From positions 1 through 64,000 of the forward strand of contig NZ_LMVM01000002.1 of the NCBI RefSeq assembly GCF_002287175.1: a DNA stretch of 64,000 nucleotides, written 5' to 3'. Under the pieces are notes generated by a model. That model saw only the letters and a list, made by a program, of their open reading frames with translations. It made no database searches and was not told the DNA's origin. Position numbers and translations under genes: made by a program. This DNA comes from Methanobacterium bryantii. GTDB taxonomy: Archaea; Methanobacteriota; Methanobacteria; Methanobacteriales; Methanobacteriaceae. Positions 1 through 8,985 of the stretch are shown piece by piece; the first letter of the stretch is position 1, and each line of letters starts with the position of its first letter.

Positions 1-72
1 GTAAATGGTTTATTTATTTATCAGAAGACCTTAAAAGCTGTGGAGGATATAATTGGTAGCATTAAATCTTAA
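1..72 (+). CDS. C-terminal end of a truncated gene
   Basis: The first 23 codons are open from the window edge to a TAA at 70-72, ending in LKAVEDIIGSIKS. The start lies outside the window, so no family can be named. The helical, charged composition looks like a real protein end rather than noise. The call rests only on an open frame touching the edge. Confidence 0.4.
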   Translation, partial: VNGLFIYQKTLKAVEDIIGSIKS

Positions 73-106
73 TTATCTCTCTTTTTTAGTTTAAATGCTC
101 AATTAT

Positions 107-159
107 CAGGGATTTCTAAACACGCTGTATACATTATCTTAGACGGCACCAAATTTGTT
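107..159 (-). pseudogene. Decayed duplicate of the C-terminus of the next membrane protein gene
   Basis: Read on the minus strand this stretch gives NKFGAV-stop-DNVYSVFRNP, which lines up with LKFDAIYDKVYSVIGNL at the C-terminus of the membrane protein at 394-999. The nucleotide match runs through a shared CACGCTGTA block. It carries in-frame stops and no upstream remainder is recognisable. It looks like the leftover of a tandem duplication, with most of the second copy lost. Confidence 0.55.
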
Positions 160-393
160 AGTATTTAAAAATAAGGAAAAATGGGTGTAGTTTTTAATTG
201 GATACAATCTAAATTATCAAAAACTGCATGTTTTTTGATAATAATTCTCCTATTTCTAATTTTACAAGCTAAATTCTGGCTTTTAACTAAAGTAGGATGT
301 GGAAAACCATTTAAGTGATATTTATCTAATTAAAATACCCTAAAGTGTAAAAGACATAAATTCGGAACGTTGATAATTATCTAATTTTTTAAT

Positions 394-999
394 TTAACTG
401 CTTTTATTAAGGTTCCCGATCACGCTGTAAACTTTATCGTAAATAGCATCGAATTTTAAACCAGCAAATTCATAGGATATCTCAAACAGCAGGAAATATA
501 AAAAGGTCTGAATTCCTAAGAAGTAAATTCCATAGATTTTAAAGTCCGGATAAAAGCTTTGAATAACTCCAAGTACTGCAAGTATTAAAATCGCTGTTTT
601 AAGGGCAAATCTGTATTCAAAAAATATTTTCAGTATCCTGCTTTTTTCATAAATTCTTTTGTTATCGTTGCCTATTTCATCTATATAAGCTGCGATTGTG
701 CATATGGCTAATGTGCCTATTCCAATTGCAGGAAAACCTAATAAAAACACAATTACAACAAATATAAGTGCTGTAACTATGTGGTTAATACAGTTCACTT
801 TTTTTGAAAGGAAAGTCCCAAGGAAAACCCCAAAGAATATATAAGCTGCGTCTATGCTAATTGTAACTAAATATCCTAACATAAATCCGCATAAAATCCC
901 TGCAAGTGTTCCAAGGACCATATTATTTTTTTTATCATGCATATCATCTGATATTTTCATAAAAAATCCAGATAAAGCGTAAAGGGGTATCTCTAACAT
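394..999 (-). CDS. Multi-pass membrane protein of unknown function
   Basis: This 201-residue protein has about five to six hydrophobic segments covering most of its length and a short polar C-terminus. A GTG at 1008 is in frame, but the sequence GTGATTTTTATG makes the GTG part of the ribosome site, so the ATG at 999 (MLEIPLYALSG) is preferred. I do not recognise the family. A broken copy of its C-terminus lies just downstream at 107-159, so the locus was once duplicated. No operon partner is evident. Confidence 0.6.
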   Translation of the reverse strand: MLEIPLYALSGFFMKISDDMHDKKNNMVLGTLAGILCGFMLGYLVTISIDAAYIFFGVFLGTFLSKKVNCINHIVTALIFVVIVFLLGFPAIGIGTLAICTIAAYIDEIGNDNKRIYEKSRILKIFFEYRFALKTAILILAVLGVIQSFYPDFKIYGIYFLGIQTFLYFLLFEISYEFAGLKFDAIYDKVYSVIGNLNKSS

Positions 1000-1008
1000 A
1001 AAAATCAC

Positions 1009-1529
1009 TGGTTAAATAATTAAAGGTAGAAAATTTTTTTATTATACATTTAAAAGTTTTTATAAGCTTAATAATAGATTAAAAAAACATTAAGTTGGTA
1101 TCTTGAATTATTTTAATTAAAATGTAAAATTTTCTGGGGTAATTCAACAAACTATCAAATGTTATCTTTGAGTTTAAAGTAATTTAAGTTTTTGGAGATA
1201 TATGATTTAATAATTATTTACAAAAAATTATTATATTAAGAAAAACATAACAGGTACCATATAATAAAAGGGGGGTGGTCATAGGACGGTAAAGAAAAAC
1301 CGGTATTATGAGTACACTTATGTCCATCTTACCAAAAATGCATAAAAAAGCTTTAAAACATATAATACCGGCTTGAAGATGCTTGTAGAAAAAATATATA
1401 TTTATTTTCCAAAAATTCAGTAATACCTGTAAATACTTCTTGAGAGGATGGATCATACAATAAAACCGAAAACTATTTTTTTGTTTTTACATTACTTAAT
1501 TATAAGCCGTTAAAATTGGAAGTTTCCAT
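1009..1529. other. Intergenic, no convincing gene
   Basis: AT-rich spacer. An 80-codon minus-strand frame at 1214-1456 lacks a ribosome site and has a composition typical of random AT-rich sequence. A short plus-strand frame near 1309 (MSTLMSILPKMHKK) is too small to support. The right edge leads into a hairpin array. Confidence 0.4.
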
Positions 1530-1727
1530 GTGAAAATTCTACGAATTTTCGGACATGTAAAAACCAAAGATTTTTGGTGTAGAAAAACTTTCGAAATCAA
1601 AGATTTCGAATGCACAAAAACTTAATGTTTTTGCACGCTTCGTTTTTCTAACTTTCAGTTTTGCAAACATTGAAAATCTTTGATTTTCAATAGCTTCGTA
1701 GCATCCAAAATTTTAAATTTTTGATAG
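1530..1727. repeat. Hairpin array upstream of the YHS gene
   Basis: A run of short perfect inverted repeats: GAAAATTC-tac-GAATTTTC, ACCAAA-gatt-TTTGGT, TCGAAATC-aaa-GATTTCGA, CAAAAAC-ttaat-GTTTTTG and TTGAAAATC-ttt-GATTTTCAA. Several lie inside a larger pair, TAGAAAAAC...GTTTTTCTA, so the palindromes are nested. Connectors such as GGACATGTAAAAA and GAATGCA recur in the other arrays of this window. It ends directly before the ribosome site of the YHS gene, so it would lie in the 5' leader of that mRNA if transcribed. Confidence 0.75.
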
Positions 1728-1738
1728 GTGGTGTAAAA

Positions 1739-1933
1739 ATGGGTTTAGATCTTGAAAAAGAAATGACAGCAGGCACCGTAATGAATGTGTTTGTAGATCC
1801 CGTATTTAAAAAAGAAGTTGATCCAAGTACAGCTAAACACGTGGCAGGATACGATGGTAAAACATATTATTTCTGTTCACTTTGCAGTAAAAAGCTCTTT
1901 CTGGAACACCCAGAAAGGTATGTTGAAAGTTAA
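1739..1933 (+). CDS. YHS-domain small metal-binding protein
   Basis: A 64-residue protein that is essentially one YHS domain: VFVDPVFKKEV, then YDGKTYYFCSLCSKKLF and HPERYV. The CxxC pair and the following His are the usual metal ligands of this fold, which is often linked to copper or other heavy-metal handling. A TTG at 1721 is in frame, but GGTGGTG at 1728-1734 points to the ATG at 1739. It stands alone, with a hairpin array forming its upstream region. The exact metal is not readable from the sequence. Confidence 0.85.
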   Translation: MGLDLEKEMTAGTVMNVFVDPVFKKEVDPSTAKHVAGYDGKTYYFCSLCSKKLFLEHPERYVES

Positions 1934-2082
1934 TCTCAGTTAGATTAACTCGTATCAAAAAATAGGCGTAATTTACGTCTATTTTAATTAATTTTTTAGC
2001 TAATTAGTGGATTCCATTTAAAAATTTGGTTATATTCACAATTGTAAGTAATAAACTCATTTTAATGAACTATTTCATATGG

Positions 2083-3003
2083 TCAGCGTGCTATAATTTC
2101 CCTTGCACCTGCAACCATCATTGGAAAGATTATAGTTACATCCCCAATTACAGTTACAAGGTTAGAACCAGCTTTTGCCTTTGCCCAGGATTTTGCTTCT
2201 TCTAAAGGTGCTCCACTTAAACTCCCAGTTTCACTCCTATCCATGGTAACTTGAATAGCCGCATCTACACCGCCTTTAAGGAGGTTGGATGCAAGGGCAT
2301 AGTGTTTAGGTAAACCTCCTCCAAGGAGCACAGCTGTTACCTTTTTAGCATCAAATACAATATCTGAAAGCTCATGCATGTCTCCAACAGCATCAAGGTG
2401 GAGTTCTTTATCCTGGGTAAACATCCAGAGCTGAAGACCAAGCATGCTGTCGATTATACCTGGCGCATAAATAGGAACGCCTTTTTCGGCTGCTATTTTA
2501 AGTATTGAATTTTCATCTTCAATCATGTTTCCAATTTCAAACAGGAACTCTCTAATTGAAATGATTTTCTTTTTTTCCGCGATTTTACTTAAAATTTCGC
2601 TGATCTTTTCCTCAAATACTTCAAAATCATGTGATTTAGTGTAAACATCGCCAATTCTTCCCATTCCATGCTTCTGCAGCTCTTCATCATCGGCACTGAT
2701 GCCCCTGTAATGTCCCCCGCCGAAGGATTCAACCAGATCATGGGTTATATTGGCCCCGCTTGTTATTAAAACATCTACAAAGCCGTCATTTATAAGATCA
2801 AAAATTATTTTTCGAAGTCCCCCCGGCACCATAGGGCCTGCAACACTTAAAAAAATTGATGTGTCTTCATCTTTAATTGAATCTGCAAATAATTGTGTAG
2901 CTTTAGATACTCTGCCCGCGCCTAAAACTCCTGATTTACCCATCTCTTCTATTAAATCAAGAACGCTCATGTTTTCTTTGACTTCCATGTGTTGAATTTT
3001 CAA
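2083..3003 (-). CDS. dys: Deoxyhypusine synthase
   Basis: Transfers the aminobutyl group of spermidine (NAD-dependent) to the conserved lysine of archaeal aIF5A, the first step of hypusine formation. Family blocks are clear: SVAGPMVPGGLR, ITSGANITHDLVESFGGGHYRG, and near the C-terminus SGAPLEEAKSWAKAK, which holds the catalytic lysine (aligned to SWGK of the eukaryotic enzyme). Length about 306 residues is usual for archaea. The open frame reaches a TTG at 3027. A TTG at 3003 preceded by GGATGTG at five bases is a better start; ATG at 2988 is a third option. It is transcribed alone. Confidence 0.9.
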   Translation of the reverse strand: MKIQHMEVKENMSVLDLIEEMGKSGVLGAGRVSKATQLFADSIKDEDTSIFLSVAGPMVPGGLRKIIFDLINDGFVDVLITSGANITHDLVESFGGGHYRGISADDEELQKHGMGRIGDVYTKSHDFEVFEEKISEILSKIAEKKKIISIREFLFEIGNMIEDENSILKIAAEKGVPIYAPGIIDSMLGLQLWMFTQDKELHLDAVGDMHELSDIVFDAKKVTAVLLGGGLPKHYALASNLLKGGVDAAIQVTMDRSETGSLSGAPLEEAKSWAKAKAGSNLVTVIGDVTIIFPMMVAGAREIIAR

Positions 3004-3145
3004 GTTTTCACATCCATAATCAATCAAATTAAAATTAATTAAAACTAAAAGTAACTATTTAAATTTATTTTCCATATAGTTTATGGGTGGCTTAATAAAA
3101 TTAATTAAATTTAAAATATACAGTTAAATTAAAAAAAGTTTTGAA

Positions 3146-4027
3146 TTATTTTATACCTGCTATTTTATCCAGAAGATCGGTTCTTGTTACGATACCAAGG
3201 GGAAGATTATCGTTATCCACCACAATAAGCCTGCCTATTTTGTTTTTATTCATAACTTCAATGGCGTCTGCAATCATAAGGTCTTTTTCAACAGTTATGA
3301 TATTTTTTGACATGAGTTCTGTGATTTTGAGGTTTTCTTTTCCATCTGCAATTGCCTTTGATATATCGCTTAAGGTTAAAATCCCCACTACTTCTTCATT
3401 TTCAATTATAGGGGCACCTTCTATTTTGTGTTCAGAAAGCACTGTTGCAGCATCTTTTACGTTCATGGAAGGCTTCAATGTTATGAGGTTGTGGCTTGCA
3501 ACTTCGATCACTGATTTTTTGGGGATACTCCTTATATTTGTGGTATCAAGGAGCAGAAGGTTGTCCACATCGTCTCTTCCCACCACCATACCATTTACTA
3601 TGAGCTTGTTCACGGGTGTTGGGCCCACTTTTATCCTGTCTCCCAGATCAAGCTGTTTTATGTTTCCCACAACTTTTATGGCGGCTTCACATTCTCCGGG
3701 GTGGGGAATACTTGTAAATTCTATTTTGGCAACGCTTAAGTCTCCCACTCTTTTCCCTTTTTTGAATATGGGCACCAGAGCTTCTTTATCAATTGCACTG
3801 ATGTTTAAAGTGTGATATGCTTCTATCGTCGGTTTGTACCCCCCTCTGGGTCCGGGGACACCTTTAACAAGTCCTAGACTTCTTAGGGACTGCATCTGGT
3901 TCCGTATAGTCCCTGGGTTACGGCTCATAAGCTCGGCAATTTCTTCTCCTTTAATGGATTTGCCTTTTGATTTCCTGTAAAGGTTTATCAAGCTTTGCAA
4001 TATTTCTTTTTGAACAGATGTAAGCAT
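3146..4027 (-). CDS. HTH and CBS-pair regulatory protein
   Basis: 293 residues. Residues 1-65 form a winged helix-turn-helix (SIKGEEIAELMSRNPGTIRNQMQSLRSLGLV), a middle part of about 100 residues follows, and the C-terminal 120 residues are a tandem CBS pair (VKDAATVLSEHKIEGAPIIENEEVVGILTLSD..., then MIADAIEVMNKNKIGRLIVVD). CBS pairs usually bind adenosine nucleotides, so this is probably a ligand-sensing transcription regulator of a type common in methanogens. Start chosen at the ATG after GAGTGGTT; a TTG lies one codon upstream. A minus-strand TATA (CTTATATATACAT, about 4090-4105) fits as promoter. Target unknown. Confidence 0.8.
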   Translation of the reverse strand: MLTSVQKEILQSLINLYRKSKGKSIKGEEIAELMSRNPGTIRNQMQSLRSLGLVKGVPGPRGGYKPTIEAYHTLNISAIDKEALVPIFKKGKRVGDLSVAKIEFTSIPHPGECEAAIKVVGNIKQLDLGDRIKVGPTPVNKLIVNGMVVGRDDVDNLLLLDTTNIRSIPKKSVIEVASHNLITLKPSMNVKDAATVLSEHKIEGAPIIENEEVVGILTLSDISKAIADGKENLKITELMSKNIITVEKDLMIADAIEVMNKNKIGRLIVVDNDNLPLGIVTRTDLLDKIAGIK

Positions 4028-4348
4028 CAAACCACTCTTTTTTAATTTGTTATTATTTATAATTATAATTATAAATCTATCATGTTTATGTATATATAAG
4101 TCTTTTTATTTTTTTTGTAAAGTTAATACTCGTTTTTAAAAATGAGCCTTTTACTGAACTCCAGTTTGTAAAGTATTCTTACTAAACCCCGGATGTTAAA
4201 GAGACTGTAAAAAAAGTTTAAACTTTAATGTGCTATTTATACAATCCTGCATTATTTTAATGTAAGATTTTAAGTATATAAAGGTTTCTCTTTGAGGTTT
4301 AAGGAATTGTGGTTTTTTGATCCTAAAAATAAAACGGGGGTATGCGGC
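4028..4348. promoter_or_regulatory. Intergenic with CBS gene promoter and a repeated promoter-like block
   Basis: Holds the TATA box of the CBS gene (about 4090-4105, minus strand). At 4249-4291 there is a second minus-strand BRE/TATA (GAAACCTTTATATAC) followed by ATTAAAATAATGCA. The block AATGTAAGATTTTAAGTATATAAAGG resembles blocks at 5115-5153, 5764-5798 and 9581-9620. No gene is visible here. Confidence 0.5.
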
Positions 4349-4792
4349 CTAAACCACATAAATTTTAGCTGCTGCACTGCAGTGTTTTAGTTTTCCTTCA
4401 TATTTTACTAACAGGTTGTAAGTACCCTTCTCGTTAAGGGTAAATCCATCAGGATTGGCATTAGCTGTGAAAAAGTTAGTTATTGCTGTATCTGACCATA
4501 CTAAGTCCCCATTACTTCCATCTGCATTTGATTTATACACGTAAAAATTTAAATAGCGACATATTTGAGGGATCCATTGAGCATTTACCTGATCAACAGT
4601 GTACCAGTACCAGTATAATCTAGCCTGTAATTCTATGGAATCTCCAGCGTTAACTGTTATATCTTGCAGTGGTTCACCGTTTTTCATTGCTATTTTTGTA
4701 TCTTCTAGCTGCGGGTTAGCAGCAAATATGGGCTGAGCTAGAGAAAATGCCATTAAAACCATCAAAAATAACGGTAATATTTTCATTTTCAT
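4349..4792 (-). CDS. Small secreted protein of unknown function
   Basis: 147 residues with a clear signal peptide (MKMKILPLFLMVLMAFSLAQPIFA, cleavage near AANP). The mature part is beta-rich, with Trp/Tyr clusters (RLYWYWYTVDQ) and two cysteines (QICRYL and KHCSAAA) that could form a disulfide; the pattern GTYNLLVKYEG suggests an Ig-like or jelly-roll fold. The ribosome site GGGAGGT sits in the last codons of the upstream membrane protein gene, five bases away, so the two are co-transcribed. No family recognised; probably acts outside the cell. Confidence 0.7.
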   Translation of the reverse strand: MKMKILPLFLMVLMAFSLAQPIFAANPQLEDTKIAMKNGEPLQDITVNAGDSIELQARLYWYWYTVDQVNAQWIPQICRYLNFYVYKSNADGSNGDLVWSDTAITNFFTANANPDGFTLNEKGTYNLLVKYEGKLKHCSAAAKIYVV

Positions 4793-4797
4793 TTTAT

Positions 4798-5055
4798 TTA
4801 ACCTCCCTTTAAACTATCTATGCGTAAATTTAAGAATTTGAATATTTTAAACCATTTAGGCCTTTTTATATAAATATAAATAATAGCTATTGCATTTAAA
4901 ACTACTAGAAGTACCTTATCCACATTATCTCCAAAAATTAGCTCTAAAACAGTGCCCAATAAAAAAAACCCAATACTAAATAATAATATGCGTGTTTTAG
5001 ATCCACATTCTGTGGTTTTATTATTAATTTCTTCTTTATTCATTTTAATAACCAT
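4798..5055 (-). CDS. Small two-helix membrane protein
   Basis: 85 residues: a polar N-terminus, two hydrophobic helices (ILLFSIGFFLLGTVLELIF and VLLVVLNAIAIIYIYI) and a basic end. The start may be the ATG at 5055 or the one at 5043; neither has a strong ribosome site. It is the first gene of a two-gene unit with the secreted protein five bases downstream. A promoter GAAACATTTATATATC lies at about 5130-5152. Family not recognised; a membrane partner for the secreted protein is an inference from the coupling. Confidence 0.65.
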   Translation of the reverse strand: MVIKMNKEEINNKTTECGSKTRILLFSIGFFLLGTVLELIFGDNVDKVLLVVLNAIAIIYIYIKRPKWFKIFKFLNLRIDSLKGG

Positions 5056-5114
5056 TTCACGCTTTTGGGTAAGCTATGAAATAAATCCTCTGCTAGTGCA
5101 GTGATCTTCTTATC

Positions 5115-5153
5115 TAACTTATAATGTAAAAGTTTAGATATATAAATGTTTCT
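5115..5153 (-). promoter_or_regulatory. Promoter of the 5055/4792 operon, repeated type
   Basis: On the minus strand: GAAACATTTATATATC (BRE plus TATA) followed by TTTTACATTATAAGTTA around the expected start of transcription. The downstream part is almost identical at 9581-9620 and related at 4249-4291 and 5764-5798. Conservation beyond the TATA box suggests a shared operator at the transcription start. Confidence 0.55.
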
Positions 5154-5298
5154 ATATAAAAAATTATTCATTCGTAGAGATATTATTAACGGATTTGAAA
5201 TAACTGTTTGATTAAAAATAAGGTTTTTATTTTTTAACCAACAACATGAATTCAGGAGTATTTACAGATAGATAAAAAGTGAAAAATTTGGTGATTAA

Positions 5299-5487
5299 AT
5301 GGAAAATTATGCTTTAAAGAAGGAGTATGCTGGAATATTAAATGTTACATTAAAACCGGAAGACAGTATAACGGCTGAAGATAAAGAGAGATTAAAAGAC
5401 CAGATTAAAGGTCAAACTGTTGATATGTGTGGAACCCCTTATATTATTCTAGATTCGTGGATTGATGGTTGGGGATATCTGGTATAA
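5299..5487 (+). CDS. Small hypothetical protein
   Basis: 62 residues, MENYALKKEYAGILNV..., ending in YIILDSWIDGWGYLV. GGTGATTAAATG gives a good ribosome site directly before the ATG. The first 35 residues are charged, the end is aromatic. No cysteine cluster except a single CG, no membrane segment, no family recognised. It is followed within 30 bases by a terminal-inverted-repeat element. Confidence 0.55.
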   Translation: MENYALKKEYAGILNVTLKPEDSITAEDKERLKDQIKGQTVDMCGTPYIILDSWIDGWGYLV

Positions 5488-5514
5488 AGCAGTTGTAAGT
5501 GGATAAAAATAATA

Positions 5515-5669
5515 CGCTCATGCTTGAATGTTGTGTAAATAATATCGCTTCATTTTCGTGTGTCTGGTTAAGTAAATTGCATTTTTTTTAAGATAAATCC
5601 TATATAATCAATTAAAAATTACAATTTAACGTAAAGTATAACTCATGCACAGGATCATGGAAATGAGCG
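5515..5669. mobile_element. TIR element copy A, without hairpin insertion
   Basis: 155 bp starting CGCTCATGCTTGAATG and ending GGAAATGAGCG. The interior (GTGTCTGGTTAAGTAAATTGC and following) matches the copy at 9168-9372 almost base for base, and the copy at 38053-38904 in inverted orientation. It has no open frame. It serves as the plain form against which the two hairpin-carrying copies can be compared. AT-rich flanks do not show a clean target duplication. The rest of 5488-5870 holds nothing else except a promoter-like block at 5764-5798. Confidence 0.7.
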
Positions 5670-5870
5670 AATAAAAAATAGTAGAAGTTAGGGGTATGAT
5701 AAAATTATCCTAAAAATATTGAATTAATTAAATATTAATTTTTAAATACTGATAACAAAACTTATGCAATTTTAATGTAAGATTTTAGTCAAGGTTTTTG
5801 AATTTTTAGGATATTGATATATTTAAAACCAGATTTAGAAATTAAAAACTAATAACTTATTTTTGTATTA

Positions 5871-6167
5871 TTATGGAAATTCAGGAATATCTTTTAAATT
5901 GTCAGAATTTTTATCGTTATTGTCTGTGCGGATATATTTTTTTCCATTTACAGTAACTATACTTATATCTAATCCTTTTTTTAATCTATCGCCGTGTTTT
6001 AAAACTGTTATGAAAGTTTTTCCTTTCTCAAATTCTGAAATCACTTTAGTCCGCAGCCAGTTTTCTCGTATTCCAAAGGAACTACCTGTGAATTCACCGA
6101 CTTTAACCCATTCAATGTGTTTGCCGATACTATCATATTTAACTCCAGTAATACCATAATCTGCCAT
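5871..6167 (-). CDS. Hypothetical protein (98 aa)
   Basis: Sequence MADYGITGVKYDSIGKHIEWVKVGEF...GSSFGIRENWLRTKVISEFEKGKTFITVLKHGDRLKKGLDISIVTVNGKKYIRTDNN. It is beta-rich and soluble. GAGGAATAATATG provides the ribosome site. The pattern resembles the small DUF3892-type proteins (GIxxVxYD...HIExVKVG), which is a suggestion only. It stands alone between intergenic spacers. Confidence 0.65.
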   Translation of the reverse strand: MADYGITGVKYDSIGKHIEWVKVGEFTGSSFGIRENWLRTKVISEFEKGKTFITVLKHGDRLKKGLDISIVTVNGKKYIRTDNNDKNSDNLKDIPEFP

Positions 6168-6385
6168 ATTATTCCTCTTTTAATTCAATAAAATATGTAA
6201 TGGAGTTTAAAAAATTAAAAAATAGATAAATTTAAATGAAAATTAAATTTTAAAAGCTCATGATCCGTAGTTTTAATGATAAGACGTGACATCTTAATAA
6301 AAAAACGTTCACTATAATTGTAGTACAATTTGAAGCATTAATATAGATTAAGAGCATTAAAAATTAACTTAAAACCTAAATTAAG

Positions 6386-6610
6386 CTATTCTACTACGTC
6401 TGCAAAAGCAAAGTTTCTTCTTACAGAATTGATTTTAATTTTAACTTCATCGCCTTTTTTAGCTCCATTTACAAAAACTATGAAACCTTCTATTTTAGCG
6501 ATTCCGTCTCCATCTCTTCCCATATCTTCTATTTTAACATCGTATTCTTCACCTTCGTTTATAGGAGAAGAATTTCCTTTATTATCTCTTCCGTAATTAT
6601 TTTTAAACAA
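6386..6610 (-). CDS. TRAM-domain RNA-binding protein
   Basis: 74 residues. Residues 18-74 form one TRAM domain: INEGEEYDVKIEDMGRDGDGIAKIEGFIVFVNGAKKGDEVKIKI and the ending FAFADVVE. Stand-alone TRAM proteins are abundant in methanogens and bind RNA; cold-shock-like chaperone activity has been reported in Methanococcoides. The N-terminal 17 residues are polar and flexible. Single gene with a long leader. Family assignment is firm; the RNA targets are unknown. Confidence 0.9.
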   Translation of the reverse strand: MFKNNYGRDNKGNSSPINEGEEYDVKIEDMGRDGDGIAKIEGFIVFVNGAKKGDEVKIKINSVRRNFAFADVVE

Positions 6611-6856
6611 TTTTTCACGTCCTTAATATAGCCTAAAAAGGCTTGAATAACTTTCTATTTTTGATACTATATAAAATGATGTATTTTAAAAAATAAAAGG
6701 AATAAATTAATCTAATCATTTTGCTTAAACAGTTTTGTTTTAGCTTTTTTCCATACTATTTGCATAATGAGCAGTTACTACTCTTTAAATATGCGAGTAA
6801 CACCTATCTAAATTGTATTTGGTAACGGCATTTTTTATCTAAATTATTTAATTGTG

Positions 6857-8026
6857 TTATCTCCAGAGTGTTTTCAGGTCAAAGGGCGTCCAGTCTACAA
6901 AATAGTCGGGGTTTGGTACTTTGAGCCAGATCTTTCTCTTTGAGACATCGGTCACTACCTGATGGGTGGTCTGGTCGATGTCTATTTTGGTGGGCTTGGT
7001 ACATCCCTTACCTATGGTACCGTCTGCCTCGAACAGCGGCAGGTCCATGAGTTCACATGTCTTTTTCACGTCAATACTGCCTTTATTTTCGTCTAACCTG
7101 CGGGTCATGTTGGATAAACGTTCCAGTGAGTGGCTTAGTGTGTCTCGCCTGTGGATTCCCCAGTCTGGGTTTAAAAATGAATTGACAGCCACCATAGAAT
7201 TATTGTCTGAAAGTCGAACCCGGTTACCGCCTAAAGAGGAACATTCCATGGATGCTGCACTTGATTCATCTGCAAGATTCAAAATTAAGGATGCACTGCA
7301 GTTGGTACCGTTTAAACGTTTAATAAGCCCTTCTACTGATGCAGTATCTGAAATTATGTCACTTAGTATGCCCGTAATCGGCGGTCGATCCTTATAAATT
7401 ACGATCCCTCCCATGCTGGTACCATCGTGGACATCCAGGTAAACACCGTGTTCATTAAGTGCAGTGAGGGCGCAGTATATTCCTGGCCATCCAATGCTTG
7501 CATAGCGGTAGCGGCCGTCATCAGGATTGATTACAGTTAAAACCTGGGGGAACTCGTTGTACTGCATACTCCAATCCATATTTCGTCCGATATACATGTG
7601 CCCGTCCTTGGAGAAGTTTTTCCAGGCGAAAATAGATGTGCACCCTGAAAAAGTATGTAAAGCAGCTTGATAAGCTCCAAATTCCATTAACTGATCGAGT
7701 ATGCCTATTTTAACCTGTGACCATCCCGTACTTTTTTCTAAACCTTTATAAAACTCCCGGTTATGGTTTGAAAATGTTGAAACTGCTCTTTCAGCCCACA
7801 CCTTGGCATCTTCATCTGCGAGAACGCCTGATTTGAATGCAGGCTTCACCAGCACATCGTAAGCCTTTTGCATTGATTCTACCATCATGGTTCCATACTG
7901 GGTACCCATTTCCCTGCTGGAACCGGAGAGAACAGGGACTAAAAACCCTTTGCATTCATACAACTTTCCATTACCTTCTTCAGCTATTAAATTTAGCTCT
8001 TCTTCGGGTTTAGCAGTCTTTATCAT
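6857..8026 (-). CDS. C45-type Ntn hydrolase or acyltransferase
   Basis: 389 residues. The centre matches the acyl-CoA:6-aminopenicillanate acyltransferase / C45 fold: HTFSGCTSIFAW with Cys129 as likely self-cleavage nucleophile, then GHMYIGRNMDW, INPDDGRYRYASIGWPG and NEHGVYLDVHDG. Such enzymes mature by cleavage before the Cys and then hydrolyse or transfer amide-linked acyl groups. The natural substrate cannot be read here. No signal peptide, so cytosolic. GC is visibly higher than in the surrounding genes. The gene is alone; a decayed VOC gene lies upstream on the other strand. Confidence 0.75.
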   Translation of the reverse strand: MIKTAKPEEELNLIAEEGNGKLYECKGFLVPVLSGSSREMGTQYGTMMVESMQKAYDVLVKPAFKSGVLADEDAKVWAERAVSTFSNHNREFYKGLEKSTGWSQVKIGILDQLMEFGAYQAALHTFSGCTSIFAWKNFSKDGHMYIGRNMDWSMQYNEFPQVLTVINPDDGRYRYASIGWPGIYCALTALNEHGVYLDVHDGTSMGGIVIYKDRPPITGILSDIISDTASVEGLIKRLNGTNCSASLILNLADESSAASMECSSLGGNRVRLSDNNSMVAVNSFLNPDWGIHRRDTLSHSLERLSNMTRRLDENKGSIDVKKTCELMDLPLFEADGTIGKGCTKPTKIDIDQTTHQVVTDVSKRKIWLKVPNPDYFVDWTPFDLKTLWR

Positions 8027-8367
8027 TATTTATCACCATCCCATCTGCAATTCCATTTAACTGCTTTTTTATTGGACATTTTTTCATCTCTTTTCATTTC
8101 ATTTTGTTTAAATATTCAAAATATCTTTTAAGGAGTATAAAATATTATATATGTGAATCCTGTCATTTTAACTAGTTTAAATAACTAAATTTGGATATAT
8201 TATCCCTTATTTAAGTTATTATCTTTTTTATTTAAAATATTACTTATTACATTTTTTAAAATATTTATAATTATGGAATTTATTAGTTAGTGTTCCTTCA
8301 CAGGCCCACAATCAAAAAATTTGACATTATTTTTCTGTGGATCATGCTATAAGTTAATGAAATACAG

Positions 8368-8813
8368 ATGGGCAGGCTTAAGTTTGCACCAATTATATGG
8401 TGGTTTAATTCAGCCCCTATTGATTTAATTACATTGAATTACTCTGATAAATCACTTAAAATCTATGATTTTCAGGGACAAGATTGGAAATTGCTGATTG
8501 AAAAACAATAGAATTTTATAAAAAATTCTTGGATAAAAAATTGATGAATGGGAAGGGCCATTTGATTAATGGCTTGTAACAACTGGGGGAGAAGATGAAC
8601 CTGTATAAAATGGTGTAAAATATCAAAGGGGTAATGTGGTTAAAAATACGATCGTTTTTTTAATTTTCTGGAGGAACAGCTAAAAAAATTGAAAATGCTG
8701 GCTGAAGATGATGGTTGAAAAACAGACAGTTCCCAATGCAGGTGCCATGGCTGCATTTGAAGATACAGGGGGGTAAAGTGTCAGTGATACTGGAACCTGT
8801 AGCCGTAGGATAA
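8368..8813 (+). pseudogene. Decayed VOC (glyoxalase-fold) gene
   Basis: Begins MGRLKFAPIIWWFN, a usual VOC start. The frame later reads EWEGPFD-stop-WLVTTGGEDEPV-stop-NGVKYQRGNVVKNT, matching the mid part of VOC proteins, and further on VPNAGAMAAFEDTGG then, after a frameshift, KVSVILEPVAVG. At least two nonsense codons and two frame changes are needed. No function can remain. The gap 8027-8367 holds only the promoter region of the C45 gene. Confidence 0.65.
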
Positions 8814-8985
8814 AATGTTTAACTTCCCAGCTTTTTTACTGTTTTTCAAGCTTTGCAGACTAAAAATAAAAAAATTAGCAGTTTGTAGAGTTCATACGCT
8901 ATTTTTTTCCTGTACTTGCCGGTGCTTTTTCACCTAATTTCCAGACAATGGATCTTAAAATGACTATAATAAATACTGCTAAGCG

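Noticed and set aside
1214..1456. 80-codon minus-strand ORF
   Set aside because: Phe/Ile/Cys-rich composition typical of AT-rich noise, no ribosome site, no homologous look.
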